DNA from: Gonocerus acuteangulatus
Lineage: Eukaryota; Arthropoda; Insecta; Hemiptera; Coreidae
NCBI GenBank assembly: GCA_946811695.1
Contig: OX328132.1
Location: forward strand, 53,201,359 to 53,265,358
Length of the DNA stretch: 64,000 nucleotides
Reading direction: 5' to 3'
Shown: one piece after another, positions 1 to 10,886 of the stretch
Position numbering within the stretch: the first letter of the stretch is position 1
Layout of the letters: every line of letters starts with the position of its first letter
The notes under the pieces: generated by a model
Seen by the model: the letters and a program-made list of their open reading frames with translations, nothing else
What the model was told of the DNA's origin: nothing
Databases searched by the model: none
Translations under genes and position numbers: made by a program

Positions 1-62
1 GGTAGCATAATCAGTAATGCAGTGGAAAGCAGGTGATTCTGGGTTCAAATCCCAGCAAGTTT
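1..62 (+). repeat. tRNA-like fragment (SINE head or pseudo-tRNA)
   Basis: A T-arm-like stem CTGGG / CCCAG closes the loop TTCAAAT at about 43-55, giving a B-box-like GGTTCAAATCC. The 5' half of a tRNA is not convincing and is cut by the window edge. It could be a tRNA-derived SINE head or a decayed tRNA. It lies downstream of the last visible exon of the minus-strand gene. Confidence 0.3.
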
Positions 63-423
63 ATAAAAATATTGCAATACTGCAATCATTTTTCTTTTAT
101 AAACTTGATAAAATTATCCTCAAATGTATGAACACAAGATATTTATATGCCTTAAGAAAATGTATAAAATTAATTGCTAATGCAACTAAAATACAAATAA
201 TTCATTGTAATTAATGCACTGTATTCATAACTAAGATTCAGTAATGGGATTAATTAGTTAATAATGACTGAACTCAATAGCATTCAGTTTAATTAAAACA
301 AATTTCATGTTAAAATCACAAACATGTTGAATCATCATAATTTAATAGGTCATATTACCAGCAGACCAGTTTGGTAAACATTTAACAACTATAAAAAATT
401 GTCAGTAAATCAAAAATACTTAC

Positions 424-503
424 ATTATCTGGTTTATTCTTACTAAAACTTGGATTTTGTAAATGTTTAACACTATAAATAGGTTTTTTGAGTAAGCTTC
501 CAC
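424..503 (-). CDS. Last visible coding exon of the minus-strand gene
   Basis: The acceptor TTTCTAG precedes position 503 and the donor GTAAGTATT follows 424. Entered with one carried G, the 80 bases read GGSLLKKPIYSVKHLQNPSF and then SKNKPDN, and end in phase 0. It is basic and polar, like the cassette exons before it (6245-6319). The gene must continue left of the window, because no stop is reached inside the exon. Confidence 0.75.
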
Positions 504-1239
504 CTAGAAATGTAAATGAAAAATAATAATAAAAAAGAAAACAAAATAACAAAAAAAAACTGAACAAAAAATTATTTGGGAGAACACAAACACAGAGAAA
601 AAAAAAAGAAAGAAAGAAAATCAGTTAATACCTCGTATCTATATAAAATGAAAAGGATTGTTTAATGTTATGTTTCAAATTGGATACTAATTACATTTGT
701 ATAAACAAATATGATTTTCAATGTAGATAACTAATGCTAGCAAATTCTTTTAGATATATAAAGTCATTAACATGAAATTGACATGGCTTCTTGGTAATTT
801 TAAAGATAGGAAATTTAATAAGCCTTTGAATAGATGCTTTACATTTACTACTATTTTCTTACAAGATATATAAGAATATGCCCAAAAATTCCAAGTCTAA
901 CTTTTCTACTTTCCTCGAAGTAGGTTATAGATGTGGCCATGCAAGTGGTTGAAATAAGTACTCACATTCAATTACTTGTAAATCATTTACCTGGAAACCT
1001 ATTAACACAAGAACAAAAGCGCAATTTTTTTTTTTATTTATTTATATTGCTCAAAAGTACATGTTCCACCTCCTTAGTTCGACTTGAGATCATTCTTCAA
1101 GAAGGTGAGTTTCTCATCAAGGTAGGTTTTGTTGCTACATAATTTCAAAGCTCTGTGAGTCATTTTCTGGATAATTTATCTGTTCTGCGCTAGGTGGTGG
1201 TGGGACTCGGCATGCAGATATCATCCACCACCTCTTGGT
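504..1239. other. Intronic AT-rich DNA, no recognised feature
   Basis: Simple A/T-rich sequence with short A runs near 597-620. No coding or repeat signal that I can defend. Confidence 0.5.
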
Positions 1240-1251
1240 TTCCTGTAGACT

Positions 1252-2110
1252 GTGTGCCCCAATCCGCCGCCTGGTTTCTTGATGACCAGAAGTTGTAAAA
1301 AAGGGAGCTTTCTATCCTCCTCCTCTTCCATTGTAAACTTGACCAATGTATGGGCTGCATTCAGAAAAGTTATGATTAGTACTGCCAGACCACTGGCACG
1401 TTACACCAACGTACATTGTCTACATATTGGAGCCACAATTTTGGCTTGCGATTCCCAAATTCTCAGGCTAATTAAAAAGAAGAAAATTAGGCACAGAGTA
1501 AAGCTACCATATGTCCGAGGCATAAGGGAAAAGACAGGCAGACTCTTCATTAATCTAGGAGTAGAGGTCACATTCCAACCTTTAGACAATTATGGTGACT
1601 GGCTAAGAATAGCAAAAGACAAACAGTGGCTACAAGACAAGGCTGTTTACCTTCTTCTATGTGACTGAGGAACAGTCTACATAGGACAGACTGGGAAGAA
1701 AGTAGCCACGAGAATAGGACAACACTGTGCTGACTACTGTCAAAAACTGTGCTGAGACCTACAAAAACTTCTGCTGTAGCAAGACACCATGAAGAATATC
1801 TTGTACAAATGCTTTTTGACCAAGCCAGGGTCCTAGCTAAAGAATATAATTTTCAAAGAAGGCTCCTCTGAGAGACTGTGGAAATATTTAAGCAACTGAA
1901 AACACTCAATTGAGATGAAGGTGTTATCCTACACACTACCCGGAAACCCATGCTTAAAACTGTTCAAGGAACATTGATCGAGATAAGACGAGCACGCTCA
2001 TCGCAACAAGACGAAGGCTTGCATAAAAATAGTTCCATTGTCTCTACCGAGTGTTGACAGGAGCCGATTCAGGAAAGCACATATGGAAGGCACCATATTT
2101 TGAGATATGT
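1252..2110 (+). pseudogene. Penelope-like retroelement relic (C-terminal RT linker plus GIY-YIG endonuclease)
   Basis: The frame at 1252-1668 ends in VKLPYVRGIREKTGRLF, the linker typical of Penelope-like elements, then AVYLLLCD, a TGA stop, and GTVYIGQTGKKVATRIGQH. That is the GIY-YIG endonuclease start, with TGA where a cysteine codon (CD-C-GTVYIG) is expected. After a frameshift, ETVEIFKQLK and GVILHTTRKPML follow (about 1870-1965), matching the C-terminal tail of the family. The RT core is missing, so the copy is 5' truncated and dead. It lies in an intron of the minus-strand gene. A second, different Penelope copy is at 18970-20564. Confidence 0.75.
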
Positions 2111-2740
2111 ATTAATCTATTACAGGTTATTATAAACCAACAAACTTACAAAAAATATATAGACAAAAAAATGGATTGTCTGATAAAGTAGAGTGAAATC
2201 TCTGTGAAATATAATGTAAATACAACAACAAATGGCGTGTCAACAACAAAAATTCTCCTGCTGTACATAAAATATAATTAAAGAATAAATAAATAAATAA
2301 AACTTAATATTTAAATGAGCCCAGGAGGCTCAGCTTTGAGCTATACTTATTTTTTTTTGTCGTAGTAGATATTTTTTAATTATATTATATTGTTAATTTG
2401 AAATTAAAATTATTAATTATTGGATTAAGGGTAACATTAAAAATTAAAGAGAGATATAATTTTTTTAAAAAAGGGTTTTGATATAAGTGTCTTTATATTG
2501 GGATAAGATGTATACAGCCATACAACATGTGTTGTAAATGTAAATGATATTATTGTATGCAATTTGTTTTAGTTATAAGACATAATTTTTATTAAGGCTC
2601 TTTAGAATATTTATAAATTAATTTAGAGCACATTAAGAAAACAAATGTAAACTTTTTAATTGAAACCAGTTAATAGTATCCAGTATCCATTTGAATAGTA
2701 ATGCTACCCTGAGCCGGAAAACAAAATCTTTAGACCAAAT

Positions 2741-2793
<53 letters not shown>

Positions 2794-3139
2794 AAAACAT
2801 GCTAAGCAGTTTTTATTTTTTTTTTTACACCGGAGCCCACCCGAAATGTAATGATCTAAAAGGGGGTGCTCTAGAAAGAGTCAGTTTCTGGCATAGCAAA
2901 GAGTAGCATTCCTATTCAAAATAAAGGCTAAGTTATATTCCATAAGTCCATCACAAATATTATCTTTTGTCAACCAATTAAATAAATAAAAGAGTAATAA
3001 AAGGGATAGCAATTGGCAGTGCTTAGTTTGGCAGTATTTATTTTTTTTAAAAAAGGCAGTGTGAAATAAAAGAAGAGTCCAAATATCTCGGCTAGGAGCG
3101 ATAAGGTATACAAGTTTCCCAGGAAGATAAGAATAGAGG
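2111..3139. other. AT-rich intron with a 44-base poly(A) run at 2748-2791
   Basis: Mostly A/T with no coding signal. The poly(A) run at 2748-2791 could be the tail of an old retrocopy, but I see no matching body or target-site duplication. Confidence 0.5.
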
Positions 3140-3220
3140 TGCTTCCAAAAGATGCCCTTTGAACATCCAGGTGGTGATCGCTGAAGACAAACACCCTTGG
3201 TGTGGTGGGAGTAACGCCTC

Positions 3221-3230
3221 TATAAAAAGG
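3221..3230 (+). promoter_or_regulatory. TATA-box-like promoter, possibly from an old retroelement
   Basis: TATAAAAAGG is followed about 25 bases later by CACTCATTTCAGC, an initiator-like setting, and by a GC-richer transcript-like stretch to about 3470. No gene follows. A solo LTR or other retroelement promoter would fit, but no LTR ends were found. Confidence 0.3.
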
Positions 3231-3902
3231 GCCTTCCCCCACCACTCGCACTCATTTCAGCGCCAGCCAAGGGCCAGAGCCCCCATTCGAGCACCAGAGG
3301 CAGAGGACACACGGTCTCGCTGCAGAACCAGCTGGTCAGCCGACACCAAGCTCACTTCATCTTCACATGATGGCCAGACACCACTCCATGATCTAGCAGC
3401 CGACCATCATTCTCCTCAACATAACTACAACCAGTCTGCCTCTTCACTTCCAGAACATCATCCGTAAAATAAGCTGAGTATAACTCAATAACTGCCAATC
3501 TTCAATTAAATTTAAAAGCTATCTAAAATTTCATAATGGCCAATATTTATATTTTAATATATAAGTTAATATTTTAATTATGTTCTAACTTTTCTTTAAT
3601 AACCAACATTGATACAATTATGTGAGTCAAGCAATTTTTCTTTCTTATATTTTATTTTATATCACAGCCATGCCAAATCTTAAATTATATATTTTATTCA
3701 ATATAAGTCATTTGTTTCTAACTCTATTTTTATTTATAATGAACCTTTCTCCTGGTATTTAATATGGTCTCAACACATATAAGGACAGATGGTAAGAAGT
3801 GGTACTAATAATATATTTCTCATGCTTTTCTTTCCGATGAAGTTCCGCAACGACGGGCGTGGCCAGTACCTTAATGGGTGACGGACTATGTGCTGTTGGC
3901 AT

Positions 3903-3911
3903 TATAAAAGG
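3903..3911 (+). promoter_or_regulatory. Second TATA-like promoter
   Basis: TATAAAAGG lies in a locally GC-richer block (3840-3970), as at 3221. The two blocks do not align clearly with one another. No ORF of substance follows. Confidence 0.25.
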
Positions 3912-4554
3912 CTGGCAACCTATAGATAGCCTGGCGTTAATTCCCCCAGTGTGGATACGCCATTAAACAAACACAAAAGAAAAACAAGTGACAAGCTTTG
4001 ACGAAATGTTACCCATTATCAGTAATAATAGCTGTTACTTTTTTATGTTCATTATTATATTCTGACAAGTTTTCATTGCGCTTGTCAACAATTTTTTCAG
4101 CCCTAGGCCCTCCCTTAAAAAACCTACAAGTGAGGGGTGAAAATTGACGGTGAAGATTGTTTCATCTATCCATTGGCAAGTAATACCGATAAATCTTCTC
4201 TTTTTTTGAAGAACTTGGGTCAGCAGTTAAAAAAATGTAGTCTAGCTATTGCCCTCCGTCTAAGATGTTTCATTTTTTCGTTTCCATCATCCAAAATCAT
4301 ATTGTCAAAAATTGTCCGAAAAAAAAATTATTTTCAACTATTAGGAATTAACATTAAGCGATACGCCGCCATGCGGTCAATTTTGGAACTAGCGATGGAG
4401 GTATACTTGCATTGTTTACACGAGTAAAACTATTGTGTCTTCATGTTTTTCTAGCTATTTAAGGATTTCCCTACTGCTTTATGACAAATTTTTCTTTTTA
4501 AAGACAGAATAAACATTTCCCTTTCATAAAGTAAGTATTTTAAACAATATATGT

Positions 4555-4623
4555 AAGAGGGGTCTAGTGGCTAGCGCGCTAGATTCATAAGCGGGAGATG
4601 GTGGGTTCGATCCCCACCAGCGC

Positions 4624-4656
<33 letters not shown>
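4555..4656 (+). repeat. tRNA-derived SINE-like retrocopy with poly(A) tail
   Basis: GGTCTAGTGGCTAGC is a tRNA-Glu-like D-arm. A T-arm GTGGG-TTCGATC-CCCAC follows, then AGCGCCA and a poly(A) of about 31 bases, then (TA)n to about 4697. The poly(A) directly behind the tRNA-like part indicates a SINE or retro-pseudogene, not a working tRNA gene; the acceptor stem has no good 5' partner. Confidence 0.55.
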
Positions 4657-4712
<56 letters not shown>

Positions 4713-4722
4713 CATATATATG
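4657..4722. repeat. (TA)n microsatellite
   Basis: Pure TA repeat with a few TG interruptions, adjoining the poly(A) tail of the SINE-like copy. Confidence 0.9.
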
Positions 4723-5989
4723 TAAGAGGTAGTAAAATAATTCACATTTATGTAACCTTCACTCTTGTGTGAATATAAACTGCTTGCAATCCATTTTGCC
4801 CGAATTTGATTTAAATTCTGAAATTTATTTCTAGATATTCGGAAGGTATAGATATGGATGAACAAAAGTATGTACTGTCAATGAGGAACCTCTTTGGCTA
4901 TCTAAAAGCCTTACCTAGTTCCAGGTGCATAGTTAAATGAAGCAATTGTGAATGCAAATCCATTACCTGTGGTATTTTGGAGAGTACCAACCTATCTATC
5001 AAGTTGTTTGCACTTTGTTTCACAAGTTCAATTAGGAATGGCTATATTAAATTTAAATGAGTGTGACTACTTCATATTTGATTCATTTGACTCCAGTTTC
5101 ATAAATATTAAGGTGCCTTTTGATAAAGTATATTCATATAATTTAATTACAACCTTAATAAGTAAATGAATTTGTGGTAAATGAATGAAACAACTGTGAA
5201 AACACTTGTTATCAGTAATCACTTTGTAACAAAAGACACAGGTATACCTCCATTCGGCGCCATTGGTAATATTAATTCCCAATATTTAATGGCACCAAAG
5301 AGTCCACAGTGTAATTTAAGACACCTTGCCTAAATTGAGTTTGTTTAAAAAAACATTTGCTACTGCGGGCTTTAGTTGCTCAATTTTTATAACTAGCATC
5401 TAAGTTAAGGTCACTGGCCGCCGATTCAATTTAAACTGAAGATCTCGAGTTGTTTCAATTTAAAGTTCAAGTAATGTGTACATAAATTAAGCATTTATTT
5501 GTTTTTGTTTCGTATTTTCAATTTATGCGGTACATTTTTAACAAACTGTTTAGTTAAATTGTTTACTCAACAATAAAATTATTTTACAAATTAAATTAAT
5601 CACTTACTTCCAATACATAACAATTTGATTTTAATATTATTATATAGAAAAAAATAGAGAAGGGAATGCTAATCAAGAGAATATATTGAGGATAATAATT
5701 TAAAAAGTATTAGTTATTTCGTGTATTAAGAGTAATATTAACCATTCACATTGACACATGTATTTCAAACGTTATTTCATCATGAAGTTATTTTGGAAAT
5801 GATTATTTTGTATCTCTGTGAAATACTTCATTTCATAAATTAAAAATAGTGAAATATCAACGATTAAATAGTTATTTCAGGAATAAAGCATTCAGAAATA
5901 AGTTTCTTCATTTCAAAGAATGTTAAAAATATTCAAATAATTATTCCAAGGAATGAATACACCTAGTTATTTGATGAAGATTGTTTCCT
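4723..5989. other. Intronic AT-rich DNA, no recognised feature
   Basis: Both strands are stop-rich and A/T-rich. Several ATTTCAT/ATGAAAT-type motifs recur at 5760-5930 but form no clear unit. Confidence 0.5.
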
Positions 5990-6110
5990 TTAACACTTTG
6001 GCTGCGGCATGATGCCGCATGTGGGTCACCTTGAACCACCCTGCTCAGGCAGCATGTCGCCACATGTGTCCCATGGGAGCTACCTTGCAAACTTGGAAAA
6101 AAGTTCATTG
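5990..6110 (+). repeat. piggyBac-like terminal fragment with a hairpin
   Basis: TTAACACTTTGGCTGCGG starts at 5990. TTAA followed by CACTTTG or CCCTT is the usual look of piggyBac-like ends. A perfect hairpin TGCGGCATGATGCCGCA lies at 6003-6019. No matching right end was seen. Confidence 0.35.
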
Positions 6111-6244
6111 TCAGGTTTTTGTACATGTGTTTATATTAGGTTCTACATACAACAATATTCTTTAAAATTTAATTTCATCCTCTGAGACCAACAAAATTCA
6201 AATGAATGATTATATTGAAAATAGATTGTTGTATTGAATCATAC

Positions 6245-6319
6245 CTTTATTAATTGGACGTGAAGCTGGTGTCGATATTGATGCCGGTACCAAAGATTTC
6301 AAACTGCCGTATTTCTCCT
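6245..6319 (-). CDS. 75-base cassette exon, third copy
   Basis: The acceptor TTATGCAG lies at 6320-6327 and the donor GTATGATTC follows 6245. Entered with a carried G, it reads E-EKYGSLKSLVPASIS-TPASRPINK and leaves one G, so it is a symmetric phase 1-1 exon that can be repeated or skipped without a frameshift. It has SLVP where the first copy has SLIP. It is closest to the exon at 7563-7637, with which it also shares flanking intron. Confidence 0.75.
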
Positions 6320-6969
6320 CTGCATAAGAAATTAAAAAAAAAAAATTAAAACTCGTAATTATAATGATTATGTTATGTGAATATATATATATTCACAATG
6401 CCCAGTAAGAAAAGTTATACTTTATAGTAGATGTTTGTTAGTGTCTATGTGACCTAGAAGCATGTGATATACACTCAAGTAATCTATTATTAAATATAAT
6501 CTGTAGCAAGCATATACTTTCATATTGGTTAAACTTCTAATATTGTATTGTCTCTCATATTTTGTTTATTTCCTCACATTATGTATTTTTTATTTATTTA
6601 TTTTTTTATTTTAGATTCTTCCACTACTAGGGTCATTAGCATCAATCTCTTAATTCATATAGTTTTGTAAAAAAAAAAACATCCATAATTCAAGTTTATT
6701 TTTATATAGTTAGCATGAATGTGTGCTAAAATAACTTTGAGTGTGTTTTATAAGCCCTTATTATTGATCTTGGCTATTCTTTTTTTAAAGTCGATATTTC
6801 CTCAATTTTTCTTTATTGGTATTATCTCTTTTGAAATGGAAATTCAGAATTCAAAAACCCCCCTCGCTATGCTTGGGTGTAATATACTTCTCCAAGGTTC
6901 TAACTTTCAGACCAACAAAATAGAAAAGAATTATTAAAAAGGAAAATATATGATTTTATTGAATTTTAC

Positions 6970-7044
6970 CTTTATTAATAGGAAGTAGAGTTTGTGTTGA
7001 TTTACATAATCCAGTCAATGACTTCAGACTTCCATATCTGCCCT
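6970..7044 (-). CDS. 75-base cassette exon, second copy
   Basis: The acceptor GCACAG lies before 7044 and the donor GTAAAATTC follows 6970. With the carried G it reads E-GRYGSLKSL-TGLCKSTQTLLPINK, phase 1-1. The start (RYGSLKSL) and the end (PINK) match the sister exons but the middle has diverged and the SxIP-like site is lost (SLTG). Its acceptor side has an A run of about 25 bases (7052-7079). Confidence 0.72.
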
Positions 7045-7159
7045 CTGTGCAAGAAAAAAAAAAAAAAAAAAAAAAAAAAGAATAAGAAGAAATTAATTGT
7101 TTTATTTTATTGTTAGGAATGGTAAGTATTTTCAACATATGAAGAACTATTTAATTTTT

Positions 7160-7430
7160 TTATTTTGACCAAATCCGACTTTACATCTGTATATGGCTAA
7201 AAGGGGAAGGAAGGGGACCAAAGCATCAGAGATGCAATGATGAGGCAATGGAGCGAGAATGAACACAGAATCGAGGGATACACCAAATTGTGGGGCATTG
7301 AAGCCCAAACTGACTTCACTTCAGTCAGACTAGTTATTATTTCCATTACATGTAAAATGTTTTTCTATACAGTTTGGGCCAAAGTGATGGGGCCAGACGG
7401 CAGAGATATACATTGATTGATTGATTGAGG
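7160..7430 (+). repeat. SINE-like insertion ending in (TGAT)n
   Basis: A moderately GC-richer block ends in the short tandem tail ATTGATTGATTGATTG (7412-7427), a common way for SINEs and RTE-linked elements to end. It interrupts the boundary between the two duplication units. No Pol III box was confirmed. Confidence 0.4.
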
Positions 7431-7562
7431 TTTTTGTACATGAGTTTATATTATGTTCTACTTACAACAATATTCTTCTTTAAAGTTTAATTTCATTCTT
7501 TGAGACCAATGTAATTTAAAAGAATCATTATATTGAAAATACATTGTTATACTGAATCATAC

Positions 7563-7637
7563 CTTTATTAATTGGATGTGAAGCTGGTGTCGATATAAAT
7601 GTAGGTATCAATGATTTCATACTGGTAAATCTTTCGT
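7563..7637 (-). CDS. 75-base cassette exon, first copy, with an SxIP motif
   Basis: The acceptor TTATGCAG precedes 7637 and the donor GTATGATTC follows 7563. With the carried G it reads D-ERFTSMKSLIPTFIS-TPASHPINK, phase 1-1. KSLIPT contains S-x-I-P inside a Ser/Thr/Lys-rich context, the motif that binds EB1-type end-binding proteins. Taken with the sister copies, this suggests a repeated short linear motif; binding is an inference. Confidence 0.75.
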
Positions 7638-8536
7638 CTGCATAAGAAATTTAAAAACAAAATAAACTAGCAATTTTAAGATTTGTTAGTTATAGATATG
7701 TATATGTATTTATAGAATGTCCAATAAAGACGTACTATTATATCTATTTTTAGCATCTACCTGACCTAGAAGCATTTGTTGGACATTCAGGCGAAATATA
7801 ATTATGTTTCCTCAAATACAAAACTTTTTTTTTTATAAAACTAATGATTTTCTTTATCCCTTTTAGTGGTTCAAATGTAATAACATGTTTGAACAATGGG
7901 TGCTGAGTTTAGTGAACATTAAATTACTAAATACATAACCAAAAAAAAAAAAAATATTGGTTTGGAACAAATATTTTTTTTCCAACTAAGGTTTCAGTCA
8001 GATTATTTTCATACAACTCTGACTGTCCAATGAAAGCTAAACAAATTTAAAGAATAAATAGAACTATTCTATCTCTAATTATAGACCTATTAACCCGTTA
8101 TACAGAATATTTTATTGTCGTTCTTATATTGGTTGTTTTCTCTCATTTTTGTTATTATATATCTTTCTAAAATAAAAACTCTGTAATCTATAATTCAATA
8201 TAATCATTATTAGGCACATATTTCATCACTAATATTTGCACATTAGTAAAACCTCTAATATTGTATTTTCTCCCATACTTTGTTTGTTTTCTCGTATTAA
8301 GTTTATATAGCTAACATGAATATGTGCTAAAACAACTTTGAATGCGTCTTACAAGTCCGTGTTATTCCTCATGGCTATTCTTTTCCAAAAGAGGAAAATT
8401 TATATTTCCTCTTATTTTTTTGTTGGTGTTATCTCTTTTGACATGGATATTCAGAATTGAAATTATTTCCATCTCAAAAAATGTTTTATCTTGCCAAAGA
8501 TGTGTACTGGCATTCGAATAAAACATATTAGATTTT

Positions 8537-8566
8537 GCTATATATATATGTATGTATGTATATGTA

Positions 8567-8613
<47 letters not shown>

Positions 8614-8632
8614 GTGTGTGTGTGTGTGTGCC
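8537..8632. repeat. (TA)n and (TG)n microsatellite
   Basis: TATG/TA repeats run into TA and then (TG)n. The Tyr-Ile-rich frames here are translations of the repeat only. Confidence 0.9.
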
Positions 8633-8761
8633 AGGAGGATAACAGACCCCCCTATGTAAATAAACACAAGCTAGGTATAAAGTGTCAATAAAGTTAGTTG
8701 CTTATAAGAGTTCAAGGAGTAAAGACATACCACTACATTCGTAAATTCTTATTTATATTTA

Positions 8762-8783
8762 TATTTTTATATATTTATTTATT

Positions 8784-8848
<65 letters not shown>

Positions 8849-8957
8849 AGAATTTATGATAGAAGTTTTATGAGTAATAGCAATAATATTTAATCTAACT
8901 AATGACATTTGGGAGGCAAAGTTGATAGTTGATTCAATACACCAAATTTCCTAATTG

Positions 8958-9011
<54 letters not shown>
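8762..9011. repeat. (TA)n blocks flanking an inverted-repeat arm
   Basis: TA repeats occupy about 8798-8845 and 8963-9011. The 92 bases in between (8861-8952) form the left arm of a long inverted repeat paired with 10889-10981. Confidence 0.85.
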
Positions 9012-9015
<4 letters not shown>

Positions 9016-9087
9016 AGGTCATTCAAAAAGTCCTGTCGTTTTTTTGGGGGAAATTATAAATAAATAAATATTTTCAAATAATCACCT

Positions 9088-9350
9088 TTATTCATCAAAA
9101 TATCCACCGTTACAGTCGGTAACCTTCTCCCAACGAGATGGTAAAGCCCAAATTCCTTCCTTAAAAAACTGTTGATTTTTACTGCAAAAATAAGTGGTCA
9201 GTTCGTGAATTAGGTTGTCACGGTCTTGAAAACATTTCTGTCTCAGATTGTTGTCGAGATCTCTGAATAGGTGATAATCAGTGGGTGACAGGTCAGGGGA
9301 ATATGGTGGGTGAGGCAAAACTTCCCAGCCTATTTCTGTCAATTTTTGAC
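9088..9350 (-). pseudogene. mariner transposase C-terminal fragment, left arm
   Basis: This minus-strand frame encodes the last roughly 82 residues of a mariner transposase, ending EKVTDCNGGYFDE and a stop at 9088. It holds the final catalytic Asp region (PYSPDLSPTD). The HTH domain and the first two Asp residues are missing. Confidence 0.8.
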
Positions 9351-9383
9351 AGAAATTTGAAAAATTGACAGAAATTTGAAAAA

Positions 9384-9638
9384 TTGACAGAAATAGGCTG
9401 GGAAGTTTTGCCTCACCCACCATATTCCCCTGACCTGTCACCCACTGATTATCACCTATTCAGAGATCTCGACAACAATCTGAGACAGAAATGTTTTCAA
9501 GACCGTGACAACCTAATTCACGAACTGACCACTTATTTTTGCAGTAAAAATCAACAGTTTTTTAAGGAAGGAATTTGGGCTTTACCATCTCGTTGGGAGA
9601 AGGTTACCGACTGTATCGGTGGATATTTTGATGAATAA
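9384..9638 (+). pseudogene. mariner transposase C-terminal fragment, right arm
   Basis: This is the mirror copy of the left arm on the plus strand, ending EKVTDCIGGYFDE and TAA at 9638. The near-identity of the arms implies that the dimer is young or is kept alike by conversion. Confidence 0.8.
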
Positions 9639-9730
9639 AGGTGATTATTTGAAAATATTTATTTATTTATAATTTCCCCCAAAAAAACGACAGGACTTTT
9701 TGAATGACCTGGTATATATATATAATATAA

Positions 9731-10886
9731 TTTTACGTGACCCCAAAATAAACAGCAAAACTTGGGGAATCGATGCAGGATGAAAAAAGAAAGAAAAAAA
9801 GCCCTTTGGCATTTTTCTCATTGTTGCTTCGTTTCCGAGAAAAACGCAAAAATCCAAAACACAATTGAGAAAAGGAATTCTTGCATAATGCCAATATAAA
9901 AATCATTAAAAGTATACCACCCTCTCTACCCTCCCCCCACCCCAAAAAAAAATCGTCATAGGCAAAAAAAATGAAATGACGGAATGTAAAGCTGCAAGTT
10001 CAACATAATTTAAAATAGCTAATTTTCTTCAAAGGAAAGTCATAAAACAAAAAACTTTTAATTCTTAATAAAATAAAATGTTCAATTTTTAAAACAGTTT
10101 ATTATTTGACCCTAAACACATACATAAATACATTATAATAATTTCTTCTAATAATAATTCCTAACAATTAATTTAAAAACTGTTCGAAGGTTTGGCCCCT
10201 TGCAACAATACAGGAATCACAACACACATTGACAGACTGGATGGCATTTGTGCATTACTCTGCTGTAATCTGTTCCCAGGCCCATCTTATGTATCGGATG
10301 AGGTACTCCGTTGAGGCAATGGGCTCCCTGTAGACCAAATGTTTAATATGTCCCTATGCGAAGAAATTCAATAGCCTAAGGTCTGAAGATCGAGCCGCCC
10401 AAGATACTGGTCCACCACTTCCTATCCAGAGCCATGGATAGTTAGTGTCCAATCAATTTTGGATGGCCCTCCCATAGTGGGCTAGACTAAGACCCAGCTT
10501 CCCAATCTTTGTGACAAAAGGACTTCCTCCAAGAACACCGATAGTTTATTATCGAAGAATTTGTGGAAAGACTCTGTGTTAAGTCGAGGGTTCGAAAAAT
10601 TATTTGAGGGGAGACCTATTATTTCATTATTCCATGCCAAATCAGAGGCATACTCAATCCTACATTTGACGGTAGGGGAGGGAGATTAAAGGAGGTAGGG
10701 TGGAGGGGGTGGAAGATAAAACATATACTTTTAATGATTTTTATATAGGCATTATGAAAGAATGCCTTTTCACAATTGTGTTTAAGTTTTTTGCATTTTT
10801 CTCGGAAATGAAGCAATAGTGAGAAAAATACCAAAGGACTTTTTTTCTTTATTTTTTCATCCTGCATCGATTGACACCCTGTATAT
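9731..10886 (-). mobile_element. Decayed TIR element with a mariner/Tc1-type transposase (TACAGGGTGT end)
   Basis: 9760-9945 and about 10660-10870 are imperfect inverted repeats (CGATGCAGGATGAAAAAAGA on the left, TTTTTTCATCCTGCATCGAT on the right). The right end reads ACACCCTGTATA, the common TATACAGGGTGT terminus. On the minus strand, 10190-10500 reads IGSGGPVSWAARSSDL and then GHIKHLVYREPIASTEYL with stops. These match the ...PVAWPARSPDL...DFFLWG..K..VY segment of arthropod mariner/Tc1-type transposases. Dead copy. Confidence 0.65.

Larger units (their letters stand above)
6113..8465 (-). repeat. Tandem intragenic duplication carrying the 75-base exons
   Basis: The sequence from about 6113 (GGTTTTTGTACATG) to about 6850 is repeated from about 7431 to about 8465, in the same order: 3' flank, 75-base exon, 5' flank, then a later shared block starting TTAGCATGAATGTGTGC (6711) / CTAACATGAATATGTGC (8311). 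The two units differ at many positions, so the duplication is old. A SINE-like insertion (about 7160-7430) ends exactly where the second unit begins. Confidence 0.7.
9014..9712. mobile_element. mariner inverted dimer (hairpin of two 3' halves)
   Basis: Two arms of about 330 bases are near-perfect inverted copies, meeting around 9340-9385. Each arm runs from the end CCAGGTCATTCAAAAAGTCC to the last third of a mariner transposase. TA dinucleotides flank both outer ends (9012-9013, 9713-9714). Both arms encode EIGWEVLPHPPYSPDLSPTD...YHLFRDL...KVTDC-GGYFDE; the arms differ at one residue (N or I). PYSPDLSPTD carries the third catalytic Asp of DD34D mariners. The 5' half of the gene is absent, so it can only move in trans. 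Confidence 0.85.

Noticed and set aside
1666..1668. TGA in the Penelope GIY-YIG domain as selenocysteine in place of Cys
   Set aside because: The frame is broken again downstream and the copy is truncated, so it is an ordinary nonsense mutation.
4555..4625. Functional tRNA gene
   Set aside because: The acceptor stem does not pair and a poly(A) follows directly; a SINE-like retrocopy fits better.
4524..4865. Tyr-Ile and Cys-Val rich frames (also at 8362, 18725, 20075, 48795, 48828, 50483)
   Set aside because: They are translations of TA, TG and poly(A/T) microsatellites.
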